Under the pieces are notes generated by a model. The model was not told the DNA's origin. It saw nothing but the letters and a program-made list of their open reading frames with translations, and ran no database searches. This document shows, in pieces, positions 25,645 to 35,012 of a stretch of DNA of 64,000 bases (positions are counted from its first letter, which is position 1; every line of letters starts with the position of its first letter). The position numbers and the translations under genes were made by a program. Source of the stretch: Cognaticolwellia sediminilitoris (GTDB taxonomy: Bacteria; Pseudomonadota; Gammaproteobacteria; Enterobacterales; Alteromonadaceae); assembly GCA_002104535.1 (NCBI GenBank), contig NBOG01000006.1, positions 299,817 through 363,816 on the forward strand, in the 5' to 3' direction.

Positions 25645-26413
25645 ATTAATATCAGCCGCACTATGCTGTGTGTCGCTAGCTACTGTCGCTGAAGAAGCAA
25701 CTGCGCCGAAAGTAAAGTCGCCTTTTACTGCTTCTGCAGAGTTGGGTATGCTATTTAAAACTGGTGACACAAAAAGCGCTGATGTTAAAGCTGGCTTTGA
25801 TTTAGCTCACGAACTAGCAGCTTGGAAATCAACAGTACAGTTAGATTTGCTGGTTAAGAAAAGTGAACAGGAAGATGATTTAGGTGAAGAACATTTCACA
25901 ACTAGCGATCAAAAATGGACTGCTGTTGCGCAGACTAACTATACGATCAGTAAGAAAAGTCCAAACTATATTTATGGTAACGTTTCTTATGAAGATAACC
26001 GTTTTAGCAGCTTTGAAAGCCAAAGTTCAATCTCAACCGGTTGGGGTCGTCAATGGTTTAAAAATGATAAAGCCACACTAGATGCTGATATCGGTCCAGG
26101 TTTTAAACGTGATGTTGTTCGTGCTACAGAAACAGAGCCAGAAGAAACTAAAACGGCCTTTATCATTCAAGCACAGGCACTGTACACACGTCAAATTAAT
26201 GAGCACGTGTTATTTAAACAGAAGTTAGTCGCAAAGTACGCAACTAAAAGTGATGCTAACAGCACATATTCGGCTAGAACGTCAATCTCAACCAAGTTAA
26301 TGGAAGCATTAAGCCTTAAGTTTAGCCTAAACTTAGACTACAATACTGAAGTTGATGAAGACAAAGAAAACCTAAATACTGAAACGTCTATGACCTTGGT
26401 TTACAGCTTCTAA
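25634..26413 (+). CDS. DUF481-family outer-membrane beta-barrel protein (YdiY-like)
   Basis: The start at 25634 (MSHKLISAALCCVSLATVAEE) has AAGGAAG upstream and a good signal peptide; upstream in-frame codons lie inside mscS. The 259-residue protein is a DUF481 barrel: SPFTASAELGMLFKTGDTKS, alternating strands with aromatic residues (YGNVSYEDNRFSSFESQSSI) and a C-terminal beta signal TSMTLVYSF ending in Phe. Its role is unknown. The overlap with mscS implies coupled translation, which hints at a common envelope-stress role. Confidence 0.85.
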   Translation: MSHKLISAALCCVSLATVAEEATAPKVKSPFTASAELGMLFKTGDTKSADVKAGFDLAHELAAWKSTVQLDLLVKKSEQEDDLGEEHFTTSDQKWTAVAQTNYTISKKSPNYIYGNVSYEDNRFSSFESQSSISTGWGRQWFKNDKATLDADIGPGFKRDVVRATETEPEETKTAFIIQAQALYTRQINEHVLFKQKLVAKYATKSDANSTYSARTSISTKLMEALSLKFSLNLDYNTEVDEDKENLNTETSMTLVYSF

Positions 26414-26444
26414 TATTTCTTACTTATTAGCAATTTAACCTTTC

Positions 26445-26470
26445 AAGCCAGCATTAACTGCTGGCTTTTT
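26445..26470 (+). terminator. Terminator after the DUF481 gene
   Basis: AGCCAGCA-TTAAC-TGCTGGCT followed by TTTT. Confidence 0.85.
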
Positions 26471-26532
26471 AATGCCTAGAACATCTCATTAATTGGTCAA
26501 ACTAAAACCATCCGCAGCATTATTATCAAACA

Positions 26533-26563
26533 AAAAAAACACTGCTAAATAGCAGTGTTTTTT
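26533..26563 (-). terminator. Terminator after aceA (bidirectional)
   Basis: AACACTGCT-AAAT-AGCAGTGTT with an A run on the left and a T run on the right; it lies about 50 bases past the aceA stop on the minus strand. Confidence 0.85.
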
Positions 26564-26611
26564 ACTTCGGTTGGGTTGTTCTTTACTTAGGCTTGCCGTT
26601 TAGCTATTCGC

Positions 26612-28201
26612 CTACGAAAATTGGTTTGACGTGTTATTCGCGCCGCCAGCTTTAAGTGCGTTTTCACCGGCAAAGTATTCTTTGTGGTCATCACCCATAT
26701 CAGAGCCTGACATGTTTTGATGTTTAACACAGGCGATACCTTGGCGAATTTCTTCACGTTGAACATTTTTAACGTAACCAAGCATAGCTTGTTCACCAAA
26801 ATACTCTTTCGCTAAGTTATCAACAGATAACGCCGTTGTATGGTAAGTCGGTAAGGTAATTAAGTGGTGGAACACATTCGCTTCACGTGCTGTATCAGCT
26901 TGGAAAGTACGCGTACGTTCATCAGCGATAGCAGATAGTTCAGTATCATCGTATTCAGCACTCATTAGGTTAGCCCGGTCATAAGCAGAAACATCTTTAC
27001 CTTCTTCAACCATTGCGTCAAATACTTGCTGACGGAAGTTAAGTGTCCAGTTAAAAGATGGTGAGTTGTTATAAACAAGTTTCGCATCTGGGTGAACTTT
27101 ACGAACGTCATTCATCATGCCAGCAATTTCATGTACTGTCGGCACGGCTGTTTCAATCCAAAGTAGATCAGCACCAGCATTAAGCGCACCGATACAGTCA
27201 AATACACAACGTTCATGGCCGGTACCTTGACGGAATTGGTATAACCCTGAAGGTAGACGCTTAGGACGAACAAGTTTACCGTCACGGTTGAAACATACAT
27301 CGCCTTCAGCCATGTCAGTTACATCGATTTCTTCGACGTCTAAGAATGAATTATAAATATCGCCAGAGTCGCCTGGCTCTTTAACCACAGCAATTTCTTT
27401 TGTTAAACCAGCACCTTCAGAGTCAGTACGTGCCACGATGATACCGTTATCGATACCTAATTCTAGGAATGCATGACGTAGAGCTCGAATCTTCGCATGA
27501 AAGTCGGCATGAGGAACTGTAACTTTACCGTCTTGATGACCACATTGTTTTTCATCTGCTACTTGGTTCTCGATTTGCAGTGCACAAGCACCGGCTTCGA
27601 TCATTTGTTTAGCCATTAGGTACGTTGCTTCCGCGTTACCAAAACCGGCATCAATATCGGCAACAATCGGTACAACATGTGTAACATGGTTATCAATTTT
27701 GTCTTGAATTGCCGCTTTTTCGCTTGCGGTAGTGGCAGCATCAAGTTCACGGAAAAGACCGCCCAATTCACGAGCATCTGCTTGACGAAGGAAGGTATAA
27801 AGCTCTGCAACTAAAGAAGCTACACTGGTTTTTTCATGCATTGATTGATCAGGAAGTGGACCGAATTCACTGCGAAGTGCTGCAACCATCCAACCAGAAA
27901 GATATAAGTAACGTCGGTCTGTTTTTCCATCAAAATGTTTCTTAATAGAGATCATTTTTTGCTGACCAACAAAACCATGCCAGCAACCTAGAGATTGTGT
28001 GTATTTAGTTTTGTCTGCATCAAAAGCCGCCATATCTTTACGCATAATATCAGCAGTATATTGGGCGATTTCTAAGCCAGTTTTGAATCTATTCTGAGTT
28101 CGCATACGGGCTACTGACTCAGGGTTAATAGGATCCCAAGCACTGCCAGCTTTCGCTTTAATTGCTTTAACCGCTTCTATTGCACTTTGATAATTAGACA
28201 T
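26612..28201 (-). CDS. aceA: Isocitrate lyase
   Basis: Isocitrate lyase splits isocitrate to glyoxylate and succinate, the first step of the glyoxylate shunt. I start at the ATG at 28201 (MSNYQSAIEAVKAIKAKAGS) behind GGAGAAAGTAAT; the 49-residue extension to 28348 looks untranslated. The 529-residue protein is the long form seen in Pseudomonas and Colwellia-like bacteria. The catalytic Cys is in DEKQCGHQDGKVTVPH, the metal region in VPIVADIDAGFGNAEATYLM and a substrate segment in VYNNSPSFNWTLNFRQQ. It is divergent from a LysR gene. Confidence 0.95.
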   Translation of the reverse strand: MSNYQSAIEAVKAIKAKAGSAWDPINPESVARMRTQNRFKTGLEIAQYTADIMRKDMAAFDADKTKYTQSLGCWHGFVGQQKMISIKKHFDGKTDRRYLYLSGWMVAALRSEFGPLPDQSMHEKTSVASLVAELYTFLRQADARELGGLFRELDAATTASEKAAIQDKIDNHVTHVVPIVADIDAGFGNAEATYLMAKQMIEAGACALQIENQVADEKQCGHQDGKVTVPHADFHAKIRALRHAFLELGIDNGIIVARTDSEGAGLTKEIAVVKEPGDSGDIYNSFLDVEEIDVTDMAEGDVCFNRDGKLVRPKRLPSGLYQFRQGTGHERCVFDCIGALNAGADLLWIETAVPTVHEIAGMMNDVRKVHPDAKLVYNNSPSFNWTLNFRQQVFDAMVEEGKDVSAYDRANLMSAEYDDTELSAIADERTRTFQADTAREANVFHHLITLPTYHTTALSVDNLAKEYFGEQAMLGYVKNVQREEIRQGIACVKHQNMSGSDMGDDHKEYFAGENALKAGGANNTSNQFS

Positions 28202-28545
28202 ATTACTTTCTCCAAAAGTCGAAACTGACAGTATTTTTAAAATCTGGGTGGTGTAACGCGCTATGAAAGTTGTCACACCGAACAACACAAATACTAAACT
28301 AGGCCTTGCAAATAAACAAAATATATAATTAATATCCTTATCATTCACAAGAAAAATAGTAGTGTATTAGCTCTAAACGCTAAATCAAAATACTTTAATA
28401 AATTCAGTAAGTAATACACTAATAGAATTAACCGCTTCTAGTAATATTAGACTACTTTATTTATTTTTCCGTGAAATTTACTTGATTCTCATTAATAGCC
28501 ATGACATATATCTAAGTTATATTTTTGTTCGCGAATATTAATGCT
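28202..28545. other. 344-base divergent intergenic region between aceA and the LysR gene
   Basis: AT-rich with no coding potential. It must hold the promoters and operators for both genes; I could not identify a convincing LysR-type T-N11-A dyad by eye. Confidence 0.45.
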
Positions 28546-29481
28546 ATGAATATATCTAAAATTGATTTAAACCTACTGATTTACCTTGATGTACTACTGA
28601 GAGAGAAAAACGTTACTCGTGCTGCAGGACAATTAAATATTACTCAACCAGCAATGAGTAATGGCTTAAAAAGACTACGCACCTTGTTCAATGATCCTAT
28701 TTTAGTTAGAACATCTGATGGTATGGTGCCGACTGAGCGCGCGCGCGCATTAGCGCCAGCAATTCGGAAAATTTTATTAGAGTTAGAAGAAGCATTACAA
28801 GGCGAAGAAGAGTTTAACGAAAAAAATAGCCAACGCGTATTTCGCATTATGGCTTCTGATTATGCAGCCTCTACTTTATTGCCAAAGCTATTAAGACGCA
28901 TCAGCAAAATAGCGCCTAATGTTACGATTGATATCATGACTCCCAGTGATGTGACCTTTCATGATGTTGAAGCAGGTAAAATCGATATGGCGATAAACCG
29001 TTTTGATGAGTTGCCACAATCTTTTCATCAAAAAACCGTTTGGCGAGATTCTTTCTCTTGTTTACTCAGTGCCGATAACCCTGTGGTAGAAAAATTTAAC
29101 CTTAATACTTATTTAAGTGCCAAACATATTTGGGTGTCTAAAACCGGCTTTGGTGTCGGTGTCGGTATGGACCCTAAAGACGTACAAAAATTAGGTTGGG
29201 TTGATGAAGCTTTAGCCCGCTTAGGCAAGAAGCGTGATATCAAAGTATTTACGCGAAATTACCATGTTGCCATGCAATTAGCATTCGAAGATGAACTCGT
29301 TGCCACACTGCCAACACGTGCTGCCATGATCTACAAAAAAGATCCCAACTATACTGTCCTAAAACCACCATTTGATATTCCAGACATCGAACTAAAAATG
29401 ATTTGGAGCCCTTTATTACATCACGATGCTAGCCATATATGGTTTAGACAGCTAGTAATTGAAGCCGCAAATGAAGGCTAG
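28546..29481 (+). CDS. LysR-family transcriptional regulator
   Basis: The 311-residue protein has a clear winged-helix start (ISKIDLNLLIYLDVLLREKN and VTRAAGQLNITQPAMSNGLK RLRTLF) and a LysR effector domain. Its N-terminus resembles the NodD/LeuO-like branch (DLNLL...RTSDGMVPTERA). It is divergent from aceA and 17 bases ahead of lrgA, so it may govern aceA, the lrgAB-like genes, or both. A TTG at 28525 could add seven residues; neither start has a strong ribosome-binding site. Effector unknown; the locus suggests a two- or three-carbon acid. Confidence 0.88.
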   Translation: MNISKIDLNLLIYLDVLLREKNVTRAAGQLNITQPAMSNGLKRLRTLFNDPILVRTSDGMVPTERARALAPAIRKILLELEEALQGEEEFNEKNSQRVFRIMASDYAASTLLPKLLRRISKIAPNVTIDIMTPSDVTFHDVEAGKIDMAINRFDELPQSFHQKTVWRDSFSCLLSADNPVVEKFNLNTYLSAKHIWVSKTGFGVGVGMDPKDVQKLGWVDEALARLGKKRDIKVFTRNYHVAMQLAFEDELVATLPTRAAMIYKKDPNYTVLKPPFDIPDIELKMIWSPLLHHDASHIWFRQLVIEAANEG

Positions 29482-29498
29482 TAATACCTAGGATTATT

Positions 29499-29873
29499 GT
29501 GAAGGTGATAGTGTTTAAGGAAAACGTATTCAATGCTTTATATAGTATTTTTGCAATATTAAGTTGTGTTGCTTTAGGGAGAGTGTGCGCGTTTTATGCG
29601 CCCCTACTGCCAAGCAGTTTATATGGCTTAATTATTTTTACTTTTGCTTTACATCTACGAATATTCAATGCTGAAAAAATCAAAAGCAGTGTGATTTGGT
29701 GCATAAAAAACATGGCAGTTTGTTTTGTTCCTGCCGGGGTCGGTATTATGAATCACTTTGAGCTAGTTAAACAATTTGGCATTACTATTGTCGCTATTAC
29801 TTTTGTAACGACTTTTCTGTTACTGACTTTAGTCGGTTTACATTATCAGCGTTACGCTGAGCGTGAAGAATAA
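29499..29873 (+). CDS. LrgA/CidA-family small membrane protein
   Basis: The 124-residue protein has four predicted helices and the family motif region LLPSSLYGLIIFTFALHLR and VCFVPAGVGIMNHFELV. LrgA/CidA proteins pair with LrgB/CidB; they were first described as holin-like, and related pairs or fusions transport pyruvate in Bacillus and glycolate/glycerate in plant plastids (PLGG1). The GTG start is 17 bases after the LysR gene. Given the neighbours aceA and glcB, a role in moving glycolate, glyoxylate or pyruvate is an inference worth testing. Confidence 0.85.
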   Translation: MKVIVFKENVFNALYSIFAILSCVALGRVCAFYAPLLPSSLYGLIIFTFALHLRIFNAEKIKSSVIWCIKNMAVCFVPAGVGIMNHFELVKQFGITIVAITFVTTFLLLTLVGLHYQRYAEREE

Positions 29874-29874
29874 T

Positions 29875-30597
29875 ATGGTAGAAATCGCTGAGTTGATGAA
29901 CACTCATATTCTGTCATCTATTGCTGCTGTTGCAGGTACTATCGCTATATTTCAATTTACTTGGGCTGTGCAACGGAAATTAAATGTCATCTGGTTGCAA
30001 CCTATGTTGATCAGCATTTTAGCGATTATCGTTTTTTTACTTTGGCAAGATATCAGCTTTGAAAGCTATTTTTCCCATGCCGGGCTTCTTAATGCTTTAC
30101 TTGAACCCGCAGTGGTCGCACTAGGTTTTCCGCTTTACCAGCATTTGGGTACTATCGCTAAGCAGTGGAAAAGCATTATATTGGTGTTAATGATTGGCGC
30201 ATTCGTTGCAATTATTAGCAGCTTTATTATCACTATGTTGTTGATCGGGGATTATTCCATTGCTGTCGCACTGTCACTTAAATCTGTTACTACACCGATT
30301 GCCATCACAATAGCCGAGCAATTGGCCGGAAATACTGCCATAACCGCTTTTACTATTATTCTCGCGGGCTTTTTTGGCGCCATTGTTGGCCCCCCTTGGT
30401 TAACGTTTATCAAGGTAACATCCCCGAAAGCGCAAGGTTTAGCTATTGGCGCTGCAAGCCATGTAATTGGCACTTCAACGGTAAGTAATATTAGTTACGA
30501 GCATGCTGCTTATAGCTCATTAGCGTTAATTGCTTCTGCGGTGATCACCGCTATTGTTAGTCCATTTATCATTAGCTTTTTGGTGACATTGTTTTAA
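29875..30597 (+). CDS. LrgB/CidB-family membrane protein
   Basis: The 240-residue protein is all helical with the family signatures LLEPAVVALGFPLYQHLGTI, LSLKSVTTPIAITIAEQLAG and GLAIGAASHVIGTSTVSN. It starts one base after the lrgA stop (TAA-T-ATG), so the pair is translationally coupled and should act as one unit. An upstream GTG at 29863 is less likely. It is the last gene before a 343-base gap and glcB. Confidence 0.88.
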   Translation: MVEIAELMNTHILSSIAAVAGTIAIFQFTWAVQRKLNVIWLQPMLISILAIIVFLLWQDISFESYFSHAGLLNALLEPAVVALGFPLYQHLGTIAKQWKSIILVLMIGAFVAIISSFIITMLLIGDYSIAVALSLKSVTTPIAITIAEQLAGNTAITAFTIILAGFFGAIVGPPWLTFIKVTSPKAQGLAIGAASHVIGTSTVSNISYEHAAYSSLALIASAVITAIVSPFIISFLVTLF

Positions 30598-30940
30598 TAT
30601 CCACACTATAAATATTAATTTTCACGCCGTGTTATTAAACGCAGGCTTTAGTATTAGAGATTCACTTATAAAATTCACGATATGAATACCAAAGATTAAA
30701 ATAAACAATACGATGAATAAAAGGTATGTATGAGCATAACAAGTTACCTATATATCTTTAATTAACAGTAGGTTAATTGGTTTTAACATTTTAGTTATGT
30801 ATTTTTTAATCCTGAATACGCTTACTAACTATTTCAGTGCTATTGCATCAACATGAGAATCTTTTTACATTGCTGTTATTAAGTGTTCATTAAGATAAGA
30901 ATAAAACTACATTCTTCCAAACTTTCAAAATAGGTGTCCC
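30598..30940. other. 343-base gap before glcB, nothing identified
   Basis: AT-rich, no open frame with a ribosome-binding site and no clear hairpin terminator after the lrgB-like gene. It presumably holds the glcB promoter. Confidence 0.45.
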
Positions 30941-33115
30941 ATGACTAAAAGAATTTCCATATCAGATTTGCAAGTAGCAGAAGAATTATATCAGTTTGTA
31001 AATGAACAAGTGCTTCCAGGCACCGAACTTAGTGCGGATAAATTTTGGCCTAGTTTCGCAAAACTCATTGCTGAATTAAGTCCAAAAAATAAAGACTTAT
31101 TGTTAAAACGTACGGCACTGCAAGCGCAAATAACGCAATACCACCAAACACATCAAGCTGAAAACTTTGATTTCGAGCACTATAAAGCTTTTTTAACTGA
31201 TATTGGTTACCTCTCGGCACCAGTTGAAGACTTCAGTATATCTACAGAAAATGTTGATGCTGAATTAGCAACGATTGCTGGGCCACAACTTGTAGTGCCA
31301 GTAATGAACGCTCGCTTTGCATTAAACGCAGTAAATGCCCGCTGGGGAAGCTTATATGATGCACTTTATGGCTCAGATGTTATTGCTGATGATAATGGCG
31401 CTGAAAAAACAAAGTCTTATAATCCAGCACGTGGTGCCAAAGTTGTCGCCTTCGCACGTGACTTTTTAGATCAAACCATTCCTTTAGAAAATGGTTCACA
31501 TCACGATGCCAAACGTTACCAAGTTATTGATAGTGCTTTAGCCGTTACCTTAAACAGTGGCGAAACGACACACTTAGCCGAACCTGCGCTATTTATTGGC
31601 TTTAAAGGTGAGAAAACATCCCCTGATGAGTTAGTTTTCAAACATAATGATTTACACTTTGTCGTTGAATTTGATCAAAAAAGTACCATTGCCCAAAGCG
31701 ATAATGCCGGTATCAGTGATATATCAATGGAGTCTGCACTGACAACTATTATGGATTGTGAAGATTCTGTCGCAGCTGTTGATGCACAAGACAAAGTAAT
31801 AGCTTATAAGAATTGGCTTGGTTTGAACCAAGGTACGCTATCTGAAACCTTTGAAAAATCAGGCAAGCAACATACCCGTTTAATGCATCAAGATAAAGCC
31901 TACCAAAAACTTGATGGTAGCCAAGGTAAGCTGAAAGCTCGAAGCTTAATGTTCGTCCGCAATGTTGGGCACCTGATGACCAATAACGCTATTTTAGATC
32001 AGCACAACAATGAAGTGCCTGAAGGCATTATGGATGCTGTTATCACTTCGTTAATATCAAGCTATGATGTTAAGCAAAAAAACACCTTGTGCAATAGTGA
32101 AGCAGGCTCAATTTATATTGTTAAACCGAAAATGCATGGCCCTGAAGAAGTGGCTTTCGCTAACGAATTATTTGATCGCGTAGAAGATCTATTATCACTA
32201 CCTCGTAATACTATAAAAATGGGTATTATGGATGAGGAGCGACGTACTAGCGTTAATCTTAAAGCCTGTATTTATCAAGCAAAAGAGCGCGTAGTATTTA
32301 TCAATACTGGCTTTCTTGACCGAACAGGCGATGAAATTCATACCTCAATGGCGGCAGGTGTGATGGCACGAAAAGCCGATATAAAATTAACTAAATGGAT
32401 TGCTGCGTATGAAGATAATAACGTGGATATTGGTTTAGCTTGTGGTTTTAGTGGTAAAGCACAAATAGGTAAAGGTATGTGGCCTATCCCTGATCAAATG
32501 GCAAACATGCTGGCAACAAAAATTAACCATGTACAAGCCGGAGCGAATACCGCTTGGGTACCGTCACCAACTGCGGCAACTTTACATGCTTTGCATTACC
32601 ATAAAGTTAATGTGCTGCAATTACAGCAACAACTTAAAACCCGCACACCGGCAAATGTTGATGATATTTTAACTATTCCTTTAGCCGAAAATACAAATTG
32701 GTCAGCTCAGGAAATATCTGATGAATTGGATAACAACTCTCAAGGCATATTAGGCTATGTTGTTCGTTGGATTGACCAGGGTGTAGGTTGTTCAAAAGTA
32801 CCTGACATTAACGATATCGGTTTGATGGAAGATAGAGCTACCCTTAGAATATCTAGCCAACATATGGCGAATTGGTTACAACACAATATCTGTACACCTG
32901 AGCAAGTTATTGCCAGTATGAAAAAAATGGCTACGGTAGTTGATGGTCAAAACAAGGGTGATGCCTTATATCAAGCTATGTCAGACGATTTTGACAATAA
33001 CATTGCCTTTCAAACCGCGCTTGAATTAGTTTTTAAAGGTCATCAACAACCCAATGGCTATACAGAGCCTTTACTGCACAAAAATCGATTGTTATTTAAG
33101 GCTCAAACCAAATAA
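30941..33115 (+). CDS. glcB: Malate synthase G
   Basis: Malate synthase G condenses glyoxylate with acetyl-CoA to malate, completing the glyoxylate shunt or glycolate use. At 724 residues it is the monomeric G form. Visible are [20 protein letters not shown], the catalytic/Mg region [36 protein letters not shown] and the C-terminal [20 protein letters not shown] with [20 protein letters not shown]. Malate synthase A is absent from the locus, so aceA here is paired with the G form. Confidence 0.96.
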   Translation: MTKRISISDLQVAEELYQFVNEQVLPGTELSADKFWPSFAKLIAELSPKNKDLLLKRTALQAQITQYHQTHQAENFDFEHYKAFLTDIGYLSAPVEDFSISTENVDAELATIAGPQLVVPVMNARFALNAVNARWGSLYDALYGSDVIADDNGAEKTKSYNPARGAKVVAFARDFLDQTIPLENGSHHDAKRYQVIDSALAVTLNSGETTHLAEPALFIGFKGEKTSPDELVFKHNDLHFVVEFDQKSTIAQSDNAGISDISMESALTTIMDCEDSVAAVDAQDKVIAYKNWLGLNQGTLSETFEKSGKQHTRLMHQDKAYQKLDGSQGKLKARSLMFVRNVGHLMTNNAILDQHNNEVPEGIMDAVITSLISSYDVKQKNTLCNSEAGSIYIVKPKMHGPEEVAFANELFDRVEDLLSLPRNTIKMGIMDEERRTSVNLKACIYQAKERVVFINTGFLDRTGDEIHTSMAAGVMARKADIKLTKWIAAYEDNNVDIGLACGFSGKAQIGKGMWPIPDQMANMLATKINHVQAGANTAWVPSPTAATLHALHYHKVNVLQLQQQLKTRTPANVDDILTIPLAENTNWSAQEISDELDNNSQGILGYVVRWIDQGVGCSKVPDINDIGLMEDRATLRISSQHMANWLQHNICTPEQVIASMKKMATVVDGQNKGDALYQAMSDDFDNNIAFQTALELVFKGHQQPNGYTEPLLHKNRLLFKAQTK

Positions 33116-33150
33116 TCACTAGTTATTTAGGTCACTGCTAGATAAAACTA

Positions 33151-33198
33151 AAAGCCCAAGTTAATAAATATCTTAATTTATTAACTTGGGCTTTTTTA
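33151..33198 (+). terminator. Terminator after glcB
   Basis: An 18-bp perfect stem (AAGCCCAAGTTAATAAAT and its complement) with a short loop ends in six T residues. Confidence 0.92.
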
Positions 33199-33438
33199 TA
33201 GAAAAAATAAATAATTTGCCACAAACTGAAATTTATTTGCTCACTCTAGGTTCATATCTTAGATAAACCGGTTAACCGGACTTGTGGCTTAGTCTAATCA
33301 GTTATTGGTCTGATAAAATATACCGTTTATCTAATTGTTATCGCGTAAATGTTTAGGCCAAACTATATTCAGTTGTAACATAATGATACTATGCCTGAAT
33401 CAAGGAATGATTTGAGGAACATTGATGAGGAATACAAA

Positions 33439-33948
33439 ATGACCAGGAAGACTAAAACAAACTTAGTTGGCTCTATTTTTGTAGTTGCAGGGTTATACGT
33501 TTCAGCAGTACAAGCCACGCCCAGCATAAAAGTGCAGCATCAATTGACTTATATATACAGTCAACAAAACATCAACACTTTATCAAATACTTATGATAGA
33601 ACCAGTAACTATGCCTATCCAAGTATTACTAGTGATCTATTCGAAAAGTACCGTCCTTTTAATAAACCTGCTTTGCCTAACATGCCGAAACAGTTATTAC
33701 CGGGCATACAAGTTGCAGAATTTTCTTTATTCGCTACCAATAAAATTGAGAAAAATAATAGCTTTTTTGAATTTGCCGCTAAATTTAACGATACGCTACA
33801 ACAGATTATTGCATACTTTAACTTCTCTTCTAGTAACACTAAAAGTAGCAAGCAACAAATGAGCGATAAAAATGACAATTTAAAAGTCAACTTTATGGCG
33901 AAACAAACCCACTCACATGTTGCGAAATGCTCTGGTAATAAAATTTAG
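33439..33948 (+). CDS. Unknown exported protein (169 aa)
   Basis: The ATG at 33439 has GAGGAA upstream and gives a signal peptide MTRKTKTNLVGSIFVVAGLY ending near SAVQA. The mature ~143 residues are polar, rich in Asn, Ser and Lys, with no motif I recognise and a single Cys near the C-terminus. It stands alone between glcB and the sigma-factor module. About 320 bases upstream hold the glcB terminator and otherwise nothing seen. Real-gene status rests on the start site and signal peptide. Confidence 0.55.
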   Translation: MTRKTKTNLVGSIFVVAGLYVSAVQATPSIKVQHQLTYIYSQQNINTLSNTYDRTSNYAYPSITSDLFEKYRPFNKPALPNMPKQLLPGIQVAEFSLFATNKIEKNNSFFEFAAKFNDTLQQIIAYFNFSSSNTKSSKQQMSDKNDNLKVNFMAKQTHSHVAKCSGNKI

Positions 33949-34064
33949 CACTGGCGCACATCGTTACGTTTCGCCGCGTTAATTCTTTTGTAGTAGACAT
34001 TACATAAAGTAAAAAGTCGCATTTAAGCGACTTTTTACTATTTCTCTTCCATACTGACTTTACT

Positions 34065-35009
34065 TTAAAACTGATAGACTTGGCTTTTACTTAATAACGT
34101 TTTAGCATTAATTTTATCCTGTGCACAACTGGCAATGTCTTGCTTATTAAACACCATGATACTGTCACGATAACCTGTTGAAGATTTATCTCCTGCTGAT
34201 TTTAAAATCACACTGACATGTTCATTTTTTGGCAATGACTTCAGCCCATTACCATACACACAAAGAGTTTCCGTTAAACTAGCCGTTAATTTACTGTAGT
34301 AATCAGAACGTTCTTTAGCTCTTTGTTGTTGCTTAGCTTTTTGCTCTGACGCAACTTTATGACTTAACTGAGTAATTTTTTGTTGTTCGGCACGCAAGCT
34401 TTCTTCTTGTTCCGTAAGTACAGTGATCGCTTTTTTTAGCTCTGCTTTACGCTCATCATTTGCTCGTGCTAATTGAAAACTATAATCACGTTTTTCACGC
34501 TCAACTTCTCTTAGCTTATAAGCAATTTCGCGCTGTTCATCCCTTAACTGTCTTGATCTATCTCGGTTCTCTTCGAATGCTTCCATCACTCTTTCATAGC
34601 CATCAGCAGCAGAATCTAAAGCGCGAGTCACAGTTTCATTGACATCAATATCAAACTTTTCAATAAACTCATGATTGACCTCTGGTGCAATAGGAGCAAC
34701 CGGCATCTCTGGCATCTCTGGCATGGTAAAATTAAAGTTATAATTGCCCCACTGACGGTTTCTTGCTGCCGAACTAATAGTGAACACAACGCCTTGACCA
34801 CGCAGATAAGTGCTTTGGATGCTATTAATCTCTGAAGGTTGTTCTGATGATTTAGCTGAAACTGAAGATTTAATAATATTATTCATTATGGTCAATTGTT
34901 TCTGCATATCAGCATATTGATCATTGCTTGTTTCATACGCTACTGCAGCGCCTGATATTAGCAAACAGGGCAATATTATTGTTGATGTAACTAAATTAAA
35001 TTTTTTCAT
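34065..35009 (-). CDS. Exported coiled-coil protein of the ECF sigma module (314 aa)
   Basis: A signal peptide (MKKFNLVTSTIILPCLLISG, cut near AVAYE) is followed by a linker with a Pro-rich repeat (MPEMPEMPVAPIAPEV). Residues about 135-245 form a long charged coiled coil (LRDEQREIAYKLREVEREKR, RAEQQKITQLSHKVASEQKA). The C-terminal part contains two Cys. I recognise no named family. It begins 3 bases after the anti-sigma gene, so it is surely in the same operon; it could sense or respond to an envelope signal. Confidence 0.75.
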   Translation of the reverse strand: MKKFNLVTSTIILPCLLISGAAVAYETSNDQYADMQKQLTIMNNIIKSSVSAKSSEQPSEINSIQSTYLRGQGVVFTISSAARNRQWGNYNFNFTMPEMPEMPVAPIAPEVNHEFIEKFDIDVNETVTRALDSAADGYERVMEAFEENRDRSRQLRDEQREIAYKLREVEREKRDYSFQLARANDERKAELKKAITVLTEQEESLRAEQQKITQLSHKVASEQKAKQQQRAKERSDYYSKLTASLTETLCVYGNGLKSLPKNEHVSVILKSAGDKSSTGYRDSIMVFNKQDIASCAQDKINAKTLLSKSQVYQF

Positions 35010-35012
35010 ATT

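Noticed and set aside
26612-28348. 578-residue version of isocitrate lyase starting at 28348
   Set aside because: The extra N-terminal residues are not isocitrate lyase-like, and the ATG at 28201 has a good ribosome-binding site and the normal family start.
33593-33890. Overlapping plus- and minus-strand frames of 89-91 codons
   Set aside because: Both are shadows inside the 33439-33948 gene, which has the better start site and a signal peptide.
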